Positions 10,916 through 23,818 of a DNA stretch of 64,000 nucleotides are shown here, piece by piece. The first letter of the stretch is position 1; each line of letters begins with the position of its first letter. The stretch is from Gliomastix tumulicola (lineage: Eukaryota > Ascomycota > Sordariomycetes > Hypocreales > Bionectriaceae). The stretch lies in the NCBI GenBank assembly GCA_001599755.1, contig BCHX01000005.1, positions 4,212,409 through 4,276,408 of the forward strand, in the 5' to 3' direction. Made by a program: the position numbers and the translations under genes. Below the pieces are notes generated by a model that saw only the letters and a list, made by a program, of their open reading frames with translations, had not been told where the DNA came from and made no database searches.

Positions 10916-13900
10916 ATGTCCGCGTCACACGATCCCGTTCAAGGCGCCTTTGAAAGCGCTGTACGTGATTTCAAGGCAGAACTGAAGAACGACGAGCTGT
11001 ACGACAAGATCACCAGCATCAAATCCATCGACGAGGTCTATGATTACACCGACGAGCTTCAGGAGGAACAGTCTCGCACTGGGTCCCTCCGCCACCTGTC
11101 CAGGCTGCAGCCGTACCTCACGCGACTCAGCCAGTATGTAGCCGTCATGGACAATTTTGGCATCACGGCGATGACGCCCAGCGTCACGGCTGTGCTCTGT
11201 GGGCCAATACTGCTACTGCTGCAGTGGGCAAGCGTGTTGAAGCAGTCCCTCGATGCCGTGGTCGAAATCACAAGCAGGATTGGCGAACTGCTTCCCGAGT
11301 TCACCGAGGTCGCTAAGCTCTTCCACGACAACAGCTGTTTACACGAAGTCATGGTGCTCTTCTTTAGGGACATACTCGACTTCTACTCCGCCGCGCTGGC
11401 ATTCTTCGGCCAATCACGACTGCGCCCCGGAGGAAATGGCAAGATCACCACCGGCTTCCGGGCCATCTTCGAAGCTCTCTGGCCTAGACATAGGTCCAAG
11501 ATCGAGCAGGTCGCAGCGCATATTGAGAGACACACTTCGCTCATGAGGAACGAGGTCCGACTTACCGATATCCGTGAGGAGCATGCTGCTCGTCTCAGGG
11601 CTTGGGAGCATTTCAAGCTCGTGGAGATGAAGCACCAGCGCCAGGAGTACAACGGCATTAAAACCGACATCAATCCGCCCTCGTTCGACAAAAGATTCGA
11701 TCACTTTCGAAGCCGCGTTTGCAGTGGCACGGGAGACTGGTTACTGCGCGACAAGAACTTCACGCAGTGGTTCGACACTGGAGACGCGACGGTCAAGACG
11801 CTCTGGCTCACGGGGATTCCTGGCGCTGGCAAGTCCTTCCTGGCGACCACCATCGTCGACGCGGCCCTGACTCGCAATACGTCCACGGTCGGGTTTGCGT
11901 TCCTGGATTATAAGCAGAGTAGCGGCTTGTCAGCTTTATCGGTGATTCACTCCCTCATCTTCCAGATGGCGCTTCGGAACGACGACATGCAGGCTATCAT
12001 CTGCCAGTCCGAGGTCGCGGGTCTCAAAAGCCAGACTGAAGTCGCAACCGCGCTGTTAAAGACAGTCCTCGAATGTGCCGGACCAAGCCATATTGTAATT
12101 GACGGCCTCGACGAGATCGATGGCATTGAACGCATCATGTTGATCAAGCAGCTACTCCATCTTTCAGCCGAATGCAGCGAGCTCAAAGTCATGTTCAGTA
12201 GCCGAAGCGAGGCCGATATTACCGCAGTCCTGAGGGATAAGAAGGTCACGATCATAGAGGCCCACAGGCGCAACACCAAGAGCATTGAGGCATTTGTCTA
12301 TGCGCGCAGGGAAGACTGGTTTCGAGAGCGCGAGTTCTGGCCAGAAATGCGAGAAGAGCTTGAGCGTCTGCTCAATCCGCTGGCGGCCAAGGCAGGAGGT
12401 AAGATCAAGTGTTTTCAACAGTGGGGTCGATATCGGTAGCTAACTTGTGCAAGGAATGTTCCTCTACGTGAGGATCATATTTGATACAGTGTGGTATCTT
12501 GATGCGGTGGAAGATATACAGGAAGAACTTCGATGTCTTCCTGACACGCTAGGTGAAGCGTAAGGGACCCCCCTCCAGCACCATAGAGTCCGGTGTAAGC
12601 TGACAAAGGGATCTGACAGTTATGAGAGAGTCCTGACCCGGATTAACAACATGAATCCTCGAACAAAACAGACGACTCGCAAGGTGCTAGGGTGGATTGG
12701 ATGTACGCCAACACCACTGACTACTCAAGAGATTACTCAAGCCCTTGGTATCAAGCCAGGTGACCTTAGACACAGGTCGGATCAGCGGGCTATGTTCTCC
12801 TTTGGAAGCCTCTGTGGTCCAATTGTCGAAGTTGTTGACGACTACGTGCAGTTGGTTCACTTTACTGTGCACGAGTGAGTCCTTGGCCGATTACTGACTG
12901 TCCTCCATCCCTTTCATGATTACCACGTTACTTATATCCGCTACAGGTACATCTTTAGCCCTAGTATTGAGGGCTATGTTGGCTATCCAGAGGCATGCAA
13001 TAGCCTGGCTGCATGCGCTGTCACATACCTCTGCCGAGAGCACCACGACCCCGAGCTCGATGATGAGGACGTACGGCACTATGTCCTTTCTGGTGCTTAT
13101 ACGTTGCACAACTTCGCTGCAAACTTTCTACATCCACTCCTCGCACAATGTCTTGACCAGAAAGATCGTGGCAAGGTGTCAGAGGAGTTGTTAAGGTGTC
13201 TGAGCCAATTGTGTGACACGAGACGTTCACTTGATTTTCAGGTCGAGGAGCAAGAGGACCACCTTACGCCCCGGGAGACGACGGCGATGAAGAATCTTCG
13301 AAGCGAGTGGCCGGATGTGGCTAAGCTTCATTCGGACCTTGAACGCTTCCACGAACAGTCATCTCGAGCGCTGTACAGCCTCACAAGTGGTACGTATACT
13401 CCCCCTTCTCATAAGGGTCACACAGTGCGTCTAACAGTTCTCAGTGACAAGATGGATCCATCTCGATCCGCTCACAGTTTCCCACTCAGCAGCCGCCGTA
13501 CACGGCGCCTTTGATCGCCTATTGTGCGGCGCGAGTCAACACGATCCTGATTGTACCTGCCATCGCATCAGCAGGCAGTACGGTAGTCGACTACACTTTT
13601 GCCCCATCCTAGCCTGCACGCATCGGCGAACTGGATTCAGCTCCAAAGCGGAACGGGATAGGCATGTCAGGGAGCACGATAAACCGTGGAAGTGCGACGT
13701 CCCAGGTTGCGAGTATGCTGATAAACCCTTTCTATCGCGACGGATGCGCGACCATCACATGAGACTTTCCCATAAGAATGAGGTCCCGAGCGATGACCCC
13801 GTTTCTATGAAGGAAGTGACAGATTTTGATCAGTTCAAAAGCCTCCTGTTTGATCTTGTCAAGGCAGACCAAGTTACGCAAGTACAAAGGTGCCTAAGCG

Positions 13901-14817
13901 ACTACCAGGGCCGAGAAGCACTACCCTTGCAAATGCTTGGAGAAACGGCTGCACAATTTTCCTCTAGGACTATGCTGGAAATCTTCTATCCGCAGGCTCA
14001 CTTGTCAGAATCTAGATATTCTTATAACAACCTTTGCCTGGCGGCCGTGAGAGGTCGCAATTTAGATACTTCGAAGTATCTAGCGCCCTTTTTGGTCGGC
14101 GAAGTGGAGACAAATGAGCTTAGAGGCTGGCAAGTGGTGCGCGTAATCTTTGATCAAAGTTTAGAAGAGCTTTGCAAGACGTGGGTTGACGCACTGGTGA
14201 CAACATTCGCAAAAATCGGAGGAAAGCATCAGCTCGGATCTATCCTTCAGCGCTGCATGTTTGACGGAATAGCGATTGGGTGGACTGAAAACCAGCCTGC
14301 CAGGGAGTCGTACCTGTTATCGGTTTGGGAAAAACTCATCCAAGGTCCCAACTTTAGGGGCCCTCAACTTCTAGGGTCCGCCCTCCTGTGTGTTGCAGCC
14401 TCGACGATGTCCGTCAACCTTGCAAGATGGTTGATCGATCACGGAGCCAAGGTTGACTTTAGAGCCAGCGATCGCTACGCAACGGCTTTGCATTCTACTG
14501 CGAGAAAGGATACGTACCAAGCAGCGCTGCTACTGAGATTCCTTTTGTTCCAGGGAGCAGACCCCACGATCCGGCGCCGAAATCGGTCTTACAACTCGAA
14601 AGGTGGCGAGTTTGCATGTCCCATAGACGAAGAGAAGGGGCCAAAGAGTATCTCTAAATGGCTGGGGCTCTCTTGGGCCGAACTCGTTGATCAGGCCGCA
14701 GCCGCAAGCGGAACGAAAGTCAACCCTGGTGCAGATGACCAGCACAGCCCAGTCAGCGAGGTCGGAACGCTATCCTCTCTTAACCAGGATGGCAGCCAAA
14801 GTGGAGATGAGGTATAA
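10916..14817 (+). CDS. NACHT NLR-like protein with C-terminal C2H2 fingers
   Basis: Five exons (10916-12398, 12454-12559, 12620-12874, 12947-13389, 13445-14817) give 1,219 residues. The first 250 residues are helical and resemble the fungal N-terminal domain found before many NACHT modules (SRLQPYLTRLSQY, WASVLKQSLDAVVEI). The NACHT P-loop GIPGAGKS lies at about 300-307 and Walker B VIDGLDEID at about 394-402. A winged-helix-like segment (RKVLGWIGCTPTPLTTQEI, VQLVHFTVHEY) follows in exons 3-4. Two C2H2 fingers start at Cys815 and Cys846. The tail is repeat-like (ARWLIDHGAKVDFRA, LLFQGADPTIR), resembling degenerate ankyrin repeats. The first ATG of the frame is at 10904; ATG 10916 (MSASHD) was preferred. 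A role in recognition or defence signalling is inferred from architecture. Confidence 0.88.
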
Positions 14818-15183
14818 GTTGACGGCTAATCTATTTCAAGGAGATTTCATTCCATACCTGCCCCTGTGCCTGAACCACATGGTGCTCCCCTGTCGCCTCA
14901 AAGCGGATTTTGCCACGCTTCAATATCACCTCTCGAATAATAGTTTCAGTGCATAACTCTCGACTCGAGATATCGCAGCTCCTATGTACGTCTCAGTCCC
15001 TTGCCGCGTGTGCCAGCATAGTGAATTAGACTCTACTCTAGCTGTCACCCCGATATGCCTCTCCGGAACCAACCCTTACTTCACTGCGAAAGCATTAGGC
15101 TCTCTCTGTCTTGAAAATGTACCTTAGATCATAGACAGGTAGAGTAGCAGCTATGCTTTAGCTCTCAAGGCCGAGGCATGCTC
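14818..15183. other. Short intergenic gap between convergent genes
   Basis: The 3' ends of the NACHT (+) and SNF2 (-) genes face each other here. Nothing else seen. Confidence 0.4.
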
Positions 15184-18100
15184 TCAATACCTGACAATGG
15201 CCGTGTCAGTAACTGCGCCACGGACTCCATCGGAAGTGGGCTCAGGCAGGGTATCACCTACATTCGATCGACCCTCTTCTATCGTCCTTTGCGTTTCCCA
15301 GTCGGAGTCTAGGGACTGCGCAATGAGCTGTAACTTCTGCTGCTGAACCCACTGAACGTACTTCAAGTTTTGTTCCAGAATACCCCCGTCAGCAGACGAA
15401 GCTCATATCATCCATGCACCAGAGAAGTGTAGCTTACAGTTTCTACCGAGTTCGCCGTGATATAGCTTGTAGCTCTAACTGGTCGCAACTGGCCAATGCG
15501 ATGAACGCGATGAATGGCCTGCGCCTCAGCCATCGGACTCCAGTGCGGTTCAATGAGATGAACATTGCTTGCGGCAGTCAAGTTGACCCTAGTTGAATTC
15601 GATTAGCAACCTCCGGACAAATGATGAGAAACGAGACGACAGTTCAAAGAAAATCGGGCATAGGTAATCTTTCTCACCCTTCACCTGCACCGTTGATGCT
15701 CGCGAGCATGATGGTTACTTTATCATCTTTGTTGAGGGAATCGACGGCCACCCTCCTCTCCTGGAGACTTTTTGTACCGTCTATCCTCACGTATTGATAC
15801 CCTGCTTTCTCGATAGCTGTTTGGACCAAGTCCAGCATTTTGGTCCAGGAGCTAAATATGACACTGAGTCTAGTTAGTGGATGAAGCTTGAGAGAATAAG
15901 GGGGTTGGCAGAGTTGTCTCTCAATTCTCACCTCTTGATAGGGTTTGCTGACGCTGACGTATGATTGAGCTGCTGCTCTTCTCTGATGTTGCGCAGCAAC
16001 ACCTCCAACTTGGACGAAAGTTGAGTGTCAGTCGGGGATAGGGACAGATCTCTGACGACCGTCAGTGCATTCCTGGTGGCATTTGCACATGCCGGGCAGG
16101 AGAGGTCACTTCCCCGGCCGAGGGCATCCTCATCACTCTGCGGGCTGCAGCAGGAGCCAATCAAGTGCCCACATCTCAGTTCTGACAGCACCGTAGCCTC
16201 GTCAGTGTCCTCCCACATATCGGATTGACAAGAGTCGCATTTTTTGCGGCAGCGTTGTATCACATCCCAGTCAATAGTCCTCTCCTCCCGCCTATTCCAA
16301 GCGTCGACGGCCGCTGGAGGGAGCAGCTGGAGGCCGTGGTCGCATATGCGCCGGAGGAAATTCATAAGAGGCAGGATGTTGCGACCCAGATCGGCCGGCG
16401 GCTTAGCATGGGACCCATGCGATTTGGACGCGATATCCGCCGTATACTTCTCAAAGAATGCATACAGCTCCCGCTCCGCTGCGCGCATTTCCACATTCTG
16501 GATAATCCTGGTGAGTTCGGGTAGCTTGATCGACTGAGAGGCCGTCCTTTGTGTGCGGCGGAGGCATGTTGCTTGCACCAGGTCCTGCAGCCTTGATAGA
16601 GATTCCGTGTTTCTGCCTTGGATAGGTTTGACGATCCATTGATCGAACTGTGACTTTTGAGCGAAGGGCGGGATTTGGAGGAAGCTCAGCAGTGCTCCAT
16701 AGTTATCGAGGGAGTTCCTGATCGGCGTTCCGGTCAGACACCACCGTCTGGACGCTTTCAGGTCGCATGCAGCCTGGAACACTTGGCTTGACCTGTTGCC
16801 AATATGGTGCGCTTCGGAACGTCGAGGTTAGCAAGAATTTGACGAAGACACTGTGACAACAGCATACTCCGTTGCCTTGGTTACATACCTTCATCAAGAA
16901 CGACGCGGAGCCAAGTCTTCGAATACAGGAGTTTCTTTTTAGTCCAGTCCGATCGTAACGTCTCATAGGTTGTTAGAATGATGTCGCAGCTACTGGCAGG
17001 AAGCTGCCTCCTATTGCCGTGAAAGGTCGACATCTTGATCTGGCCGCGTCGGATGTGCCTAGACAGAGAGTTATAGCAGTCCGACGCGATATAGAGAGTT
17101 CAAGCTTCGGGTGGTGTTCTTACTGTCTAATCTGATCTTCCCACCCGGGAATTGCTTCGCGACTCAGAAAGTGAAAACTAAAGGGTATCGGAGGTTTGAC
17201 ATACTGGACTTCGGAGTGATTATTAATGTCGTCGGGGCCCACGTTTTGGATGGCTCATCATGCTGTATGTTATCACACGACCAACATATCAAGGACAAAA
17301 GACTAAGTGATTTCCCCAGACCCATTTCCTGAGTAGATATGTTAGAAGCCTGTTCATCCAAAGAATGGATCCCAGAATCAGTCTCGCAACTCACATCTGC
17401 CAAAATACCTCCGCGAGCTGGTCTTGGCTTGGGATCTGTCGTACCCGTAACGATGTGGCGATATCTACCATTCGAGATTCCCGCAAGGTCAGTATGGGGG
17501 CTCTGGATGACGCGGATGGATATATTCCGTCTGATGCTTACGTTGGCTCTCCATTAAAGTCAGTGCCGATTCTCCAAAGAGAGCGAGAGCTAGGTATGTC
17601 TGATGTTTGACTTTCTTTGTCACTCATGAAGGACAAAGCCAGGCGCTGATGCCTATATCACGAAGTTAGATGCCAGATATTCGTTGCTTCCCATTATTCG
17701 TAAGACGTACTCTTTCAGGGTTGTACGCAACCTAGGGCTCGGCTCGACTTCTGAACGGCCGCCCGAGGCCCCGTCGTGTGCGTCATCGAAGATGCGTAAG
17801 ACGCGAGCCTGAGTCACCTCGTCAAGCTGCTGCTCTGGAGGGTCTTGAGAAGCGGAGGCCCTGATTGACAAGTTCTCCAGCGTCGGCATCTCATGGCCTG
17901 GGCGGAGGAGGAACTGTGGGTTGTGGTACCTCAACTGTCGGCTGCAGTCTGTTGGGGAAGGGTGCTGAAGGTACAGGTCGGCTTCTGAGAGGGTCTTTCC
18001 GACTTCATCTGCATCCTTCAACATTCCATATACGATGATGCGGATCTCAGGGTCGGCAATGGGAGTAGATGCCTTCGCATGGGGTGTATTTTTTGGACGT

Positions 18101-18793
18101 TTGGGTTGGGGAGGCGGCGGTGGTGGCATGACCAGAGACGCCTCAATCACAATACTCGAGTTGTGAAGTAGTATCGCTAATGAGCGCTGGACCAGAATGC
18201 CCGCATAGTGTTTCGTATGGCGGGTGAAAATCGTCAGGATATTGCCGTCGACCTCGATATTGACCGGGATCGTCTGTCGCTTCTGGTCATCCACGAATGA
18301 GGATATCACCTTGGTGGTGATCTGAATTTGTGTCCTGGATCAATGCCAATTCGAATTCAAGGTCCGTTGCTTGGAGGAAACTTACCACGCCAAAGCATGC
18401 ATCGACTTCCTTGGCCTCACTGCCTTGGTCTTCTTGCTCGCAGGCCTTGCTTTCCTCGGTGGCTGGTGTTGGCGACGGAACGACAAATGACGACTGGCGA
18501 GTAGAGTCGATGGTGACGGACCAGTCCGTCATTTGCTGCGGATTGATACTCGGAGCGAATATTTGTTCAAAATCTGTGTCGGGTTCTGGGTCGAGGTCTG
18601 AGGGGAGAAATTCACCGTCGGGCCGCGACCACGCTTGTTCTATGGTTTGATGCACATCATCAACCGTCTGATCCCAATCTTGAGTTGCAAAGTGGCTAAA
18701 GTCGTCCAGGAGCGGCAAACGGACACGCTTCGGGTCGCGCCCATTGTCGTGGTCGCGGAGCCCAGCGCTGTCGATATCTCGCTTGTACTCCAT
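15184..18793 (-). CDS. SNF2-family ATPase/helicase (Rad5/Rad16/HLTF-like)
   Basis: Eleven exons reconstructed on the minus strand: 18793-18386, 18321-17711, 17652-17542, 17464-17395, 17328-17205, 17154-17124, 17058-16889, 16811-15932, 15863-15678, 15588-15438 and 15360-15184. They sum to 972 residues. SNF2 motifs appear in order across exon joins: LKEHQRLALSFM, GGILADEMGLGKS (Lys near 407), VVLDEAHH (near 507-510), CLTGTPIRNS, SVIFSSWTKMLDLV, VNLTAASNVHLIEPHW and IHRVHRIGQ. A RING-like Cys/His insert lies between the two helicase lobes: Cys700, Cys703, Cys722, His724, Cys729/730, Cys747, Cys750. This arrangement is that of Rad5/Rad16-type DNA repair and chromatin translocases, where the RING gives ubiquitin-ligase activity. 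Spacing is irregular, so ligase function is uncertain. The most doubtful splice sites are intron 3 (17541-17465) and the last one. Confidence 0.88.
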
Positions 18794-20055
18794 GGATGAC
18801 GATTGATGTTGAGGTTTGAAGCGTGAAGAACAGAAATTTACTGCCCAATGGTCATTTTTTTTCGGAGGTGGCAGATCAGGGGCGGCACCGCCCCCTTTTG
18901 GTCGCCTTGCAGATGCACAGCCCTGCTCGCACAAGCCACAGCCAGCTGCGCTGGTAGGTGGGTAAGACGCTCCCTTTTTGATAACGGAGAGCCAAGCCAC
19001 ACAGCTGCTGCCAAGTACACAGAAACAACCGGCAGATAAGATAACTCCTACACTGGATACTTGGAGCAGTCATCTGCCGATGAACTCTCTCTCGTGTGAA
19101 CCTCATAGTAATGTGTTTTTACTCCCCATATCAACTGAGAGAAGCATCTGCACTTGATGTGAATGGGCTAGACCTCGGGAAGGTTGCCTAACGGTGATAG
19201 CTACAATGCGAACCAAAGCGACCGATATCAAAGAAGGCGGCCGGAGGAGGTCCATGAGGGGCTGAGCCGCCACCCAAGGCGGCCAACGTGGCCAACTGGT
19301 GCCCAATCAATACCCCAAACAGAGATCCTTAATTCTTCGTGTCGCATTCCAGTCAACACAGACACGGCGTCCTCGCTACGTTCCCGTACTCATCAAGAAG
19401 AAGAGATATAGACACGGACACCAGTGCGACAAATAAAGCGATCCAAAAATCGCGCCGTATCACACGCGACAGCAGCTCCGAGGCATCTGAGGTGCCTACG
19501 GCAGGCCGGCGCATTTGCCTAGGAGAAACATGGTTGCGGAGACTGAGACATTGACTTGACAGGTCTTCCCCGCATTCAATGGTTCTTTTAACCTTCTGGA
19601 CGTGAGGCGGCCGTCAGATAACGCCCGGCTGCGCCCACTGCCTAAGGCAGGCACTCACAATATCGTTCGTGACGTCTGCAAGTCCGCGTGTACCAATAGG
19701 AAGCTGAGCTGTGCCGAAATATGGCCCCAGTGTGGCTGAGCTAACCTGCCAGTTGTTCTGCTGGGCTGAAGAAATATGTCTTACGCCTAGCAGTCGGGAA
19801 AAGGCGTGGTTCGCGTGGCTCCGCTGCCAGGTCTGCCCGGCATGTTTTAGGACCCTTTGCCTGATGTTATAATCTCGCGTCTTCCATCCCTCCATACCAG
19901 GCCGTGAATCCTCAAATCAGCATAGCTTGCCGCACAGCACGACAGTGGTAACGAAAGAATCATTCGCGCCGCCCTTGGCTCTACATCGGGCATCCTTTGG
20001 CATCATAAATCACCCTCTCCATCTGACGGACAGCCCAAACGAGTCTACACGTCCG
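18794..20055. other. Long intergenic region upstream of divergent SNF2 and HET genes
   Basis: About 1.26 kb with no supported gene. Short frames on both strands (for example 19614-19895, minus) show no domain. It includes the promoter of the SNF2 gene and presumably that of the HET gene at 20056. Confidence 0.4.
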
Positions 20056-21963
20056 ATGTGCTCCTACTTTGAAACGACCTGTTCCAAGTGCGAATGCACG
20101 GTGAGAAGGGCTTACCGGACATGCGACCGAGGAAGCTATCAGCGCCCATGCGCTGAATGGCGGCACGAAAGAAAATCATTGGAAGAGACCTGGCCGTTTA
20201 AAATCAAGCTGAAATGCCCATTCTGTTGCTACCCTTGCAAAGGCTGCTTGGCGCTCAAGAAATTTACCTACAAGGCCAGCTTCTCGGCCTTTTCGCATGC
20301 CGGCCAAATGTGGCATCGTCAGGTAGGGCTTTATTGGCAACTCGACGTTTCCGAAGAGCCTGAACGAACAATGAGCGGCATGTGCCCCCGTCACCACGGA
20401 CTTCAGTTGCCCAGTGAGCCCGTCAGAAGTGGTCAGCCCGACAGAGTTCTCTCGCCTCCCCAAGGAGACAAGAATTATGCAGACGCCGCCGACATCGACA
20501 TCAGCACCACAAAGGGAGAAGAGGAGGGATTTGATCGTATGGCAAGGCTTAGAGGGCAGCTTGATATTAACTGGTTCTTGTACTCGAATGAAATTATGTC
20601 GGTGCTGGCACAAGCTGCAAAAATGAGACAAGCGAGAGTTCGCATACTAAACTCTATGGTCTTGGCTAGAATGAGACCAGGCAGCGTGATCATGAGAGGT
20701 CAAGACGACAGACAATCGCCACTGAGATCACTGAAGAGACAGCATCGGAGGCCAGTCGAACTACGGAGGAAGATCTTAGCAGCAGATACTGTCCATCCTC
20801 CGTTGACCGCTGTACGATCGCCGTACCAGCCGCTCGACAAGACCAGCCAACAGATCAGACTACTTCAGTTACAGCCGGGAATCGCCGGGTCTGACCTTGC
20901 CTTGACTTTCCACCCCGTCAATCTCCAAGCGAGATTGACCTACACAGCGCTGTCCTATACCTGGGGAGACAAAGGCACGCTGCAAAATGTGGAGGTCTCG
21001 GGTTTTGGCGGCATCGGCATCCGTGGGAATTTACTTGCATATCTTCACATGAAGAGGTCGACGTTGGCAAGTCCTATTTTTTTGTGGATTGACGCCATCT
21101 GCATCAATCAAGCCCACGTGCAGGAGCGAAACCACCAGGTCAGCTTGATGAAGGACATCTACGCCAACGCAGCGTCAGTCGACATATGGCTAGGAAGTGC
21201 AGGCGAAAACAGTACGATTGCAATCAATCATATCAACACTAAAGCACTCCGACCGCTTAAACCTAAAGGATTCGCCTTTGGCAGAATCTGGTCGGATCAT
21301 GTGGGCAGCTCTCTATGCGAGCTTTTTGAGAGGCCATACTGGAGCAGGATGTGGATCATCCAGGAGGTGTGCCATGCCGAGGATATCACGGTCTGGTGCG
21401 GAAGTGACAGCTTCTCCTGGTCCATGCTGGAGGCTCTATACTTGAAGCTCAAGCACCTCGAAGAAAGCTCGTGGCTCGCCCACCATTCGTTCGCCATACG
21501 AGTCCTGCAAAGTCCGGCGTGCGTCATGGTCTGGCAGCGAGCCCATTGGCGCCACCCCGATACCCCAGTGCCAAGCCTGAGGACTTTGATCGAGGTCTTC
21601 TACACGTGGCAGTGCTCGGATATTCGCGACAAGATCTACGCGCTGATCGGCATGGCAAAGAAGAGTACGGCCGTCATACCGGATTACCACAACACGGCTC
21701 TCGAGATCTATCATGAGGTGCTCAATATAGACCGTGGTGACACCCGTTGGCGAGCGTTAATAGCCCGTGTATTGGCAATACCTTGTAATAAGGATGCATT
21801 GTATCAGTAAGTTAAAGACATGACCAGCAAGTATCATTTACTGGACTCCCCATATTGTTCTGGCTTTTGTTGAGGCTAACCGAGCTTACCTTTTTGTCAC
21901 AGACTCGACTATGCAGAACATCCACCAGAGACACTTGTCCTTCGAAAAAGACTACAACGATGA
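20056..21963 (+). CDS. HET domain protein with Cys-rich N-terminus
   Basis: Two exons (20056-21806 and 21903-21963, intron 96 bp) give 603 residues. About the first 75 residues carry many cysteines in CxxC-like spacing (CSKCEC, CPFCCYPCKGC), resembling the Cys-rich lead found on some fungal hypothetical proteins. HET blocks follow: YTALSYTWGD, FLWIDAICINQAHVQERNHQV with DIWLG, and YWSRMWIIQEV. The C-terminal RDKIYALIGMAKKSTAVIPDY block is typical of long HET proteins. The protein ends soon after this block, so the variable C-terminal region is short. The start is the first ATG of a frame that opens without ATG at 19927. Likely part of the same recognition-gene neighbourhood. Confidence 0.88.
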
Positions 21964-22910
21964 TGGTGACACTGTATTCTGACGGGCCAGATTGTCGATT
22001 GGACGCTTGCTTCTACCATGCGGATAAAAGCACTCAACAATGTAAGATGGACATTATAGACATACATTATCACAAAATCAGGCAAAGGTAGCAACTTAAT
22101 CCTATACTAGCATAAATAGATACTATTAAGGGGTAAAAATTAAGCAGCATCTCTTCTAAGCCCTGTATCCTCTCTTGCTTTCTCTGCTTACTAGATGCAG
22201 CATTATAGTTGGCTCCTAGATGAAAGTCCCGTAAACTGGTCTAGAGAGCCACTAAGAAAGAACAGCTTAAGTGTCTAAGGATAGACCGCACAAAGAGCCG
22301 ACAGGAGAAGAGGGGGTTGCTGTCGACGGCTTGGGAGGGCTCTGGTGGAGGCAGCTGTCATCATAGGCTTTTGAAGCTGGGGAACGTCTCTTCATCAAGA
22401 ATAACTCGAATACCTGTGCCCCATTTCCTTTAAAGCTTTGTCCCGCTGCTCATCTTTTGCTCCGAAGTAACCAATAGAACCCGACCGGAAACTTGACGGC
22501 CGTGGGCTATATTCTCCGGTCGGGGCCACAAGATATATTACGGAACACTCGGTAGAAACCGTGACCCTGATGTATGTTTAATGGACACTTCGTCTGCTTT
22601 CTGAAAAATTCTTAGATCAGCCCCTCGAGAGATCGACCGGAACGTAGGCGTGGCTATCCTGGGTATCGATTCTCTCTGTCGGTTGCTCCGTGTCACGTAT
22701 GTGCGACGACGTGCTCATGAAAAAGAGGAGGGCCGGAAAGGATGAAACGGAGATGGGTATAGCTATTGAGCCTTGGTAGGCGAGGCAGACTTTGCCTAAG
22801 TGCCATCGTGACAGAGGACGATACTCAAACAGGTGGAAGTGTGAATGACGGGTATCTCGAATCTCTCCGAAAGCTATACTTAGGGAGAAAGCTGCCTCGA
22901 CTTCCTCTGA
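21964..22910. other. Intergenic, between HET gene and HET remnant
   Basis: No gene supported. The sequence around 22090-22460 looks more AT-rich than the flanking genes. A 107-codon minus frame (22617-22940) overlaps the remnant and has no recognisable domain. Confidence 0.35.
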
Positions 22911-22919
22911 AAGCGCCTG

Positions 22920-23511
22920 GAGGTATGCGAGAGCAAGCACGAGGCTTTCGGCAGCCAGGACGCTGATAAACGAGAGTGGATGCCCTCCAGACTACTTGAC
23001 GTAGCCTCAAGACTAGGGGGTCCCAATCTGATCCTTCTCATTCAGCGGGAAGCACCGATACAGACGTCAGAAGTGAGGTTTGCTACATTAAGCCACGTTT
23101 GGGGCCAACACAGACCCATGGTTCTAACCCAAGCGACTCTCAAGATCAAGAAAGACGGGATTCCCGTTGTATCGCTCCCTCCGTGCTTTCATGATGCCGT
23201 AATGATAGCAAGGAAACTCGGCATGACCTATCTTTGGATCGACGCGCTCTGGTTAGTTCTCACGATACGACGAAGGACCTTCCTTTGTGCCTGGTGATCG
23301 GGTCTACTATCTCCCTCTACTCAAGGATCAGCTCTGGAAGCCTCCGCGAGATACTGGGCGCTATGTGGCAGGTCGTTCACTGCAGAGCGTCTCGCAGGAG
23401 CTGAACACGTTCCGGCGGGTTGGGATGTATAACGCCTACGAAGATCGGGCGTACGGGGATGTTAAGATAAGGTCCTGGGAGAATATGACGAGGATGGTTT
23501 CATCGAACTAG
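22920..23511 (+). pseudogene. HET domain gene remnant with internal deletion
   Basis: Frame 22911-23299 carries the N-terminal half of a HET protein: WMPSRLLDV, RFATLSHVWG and TYLWIDALW. These match the conserved start of the domain. Immediately after the WIDAL motif the sequence reads like an intron donor (CTCTG/GTTAGT), the position where many HET genes carry an intron. It then passes within about 40 bases into a different frame, GPSFVPGDRVYYLPLLKDQL, which continues to a stop at 23511. The middle and catalytic-core blocks of HET (the RIWTxQE part) are absent, and no splice can join the halves into a full domain. Interpreted as a deletion derivative. Confidence 0.7.
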
Positions 23512-23818
23512 GGAGGGGAGACTATCACCCTTGTGTGAAAATGAACAGAATGGTGTTTCAAGGGGATATATACGAAATTAGATTCGCCATTGGGTGTACT
23601 TTTGACCAATGTGACAATTGAAAGTGAGAAAACATGCTGTGAACGGAATTGCCCGAGGACAGTAGGCAAGGCTATTTCGAATTTAACTAGAAGGGGAAAC
23701 GCATTCTCGACGTCATGATTGTTTCTTTGACAATTTTGTCAGATTTTGCGGTGATATGATTCTAAAACGTCACACATTAGATGGAATCGATCCCACTAAC
23801 TTATTCTCTTTGACTGTC

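Noticed and set aside
22617..22940. Possible minus-strand gene overlapping the HET remnant
   Set aside because: No domain, no introns, and it overlaps the conserved HET N-terminal frame on the other strand.
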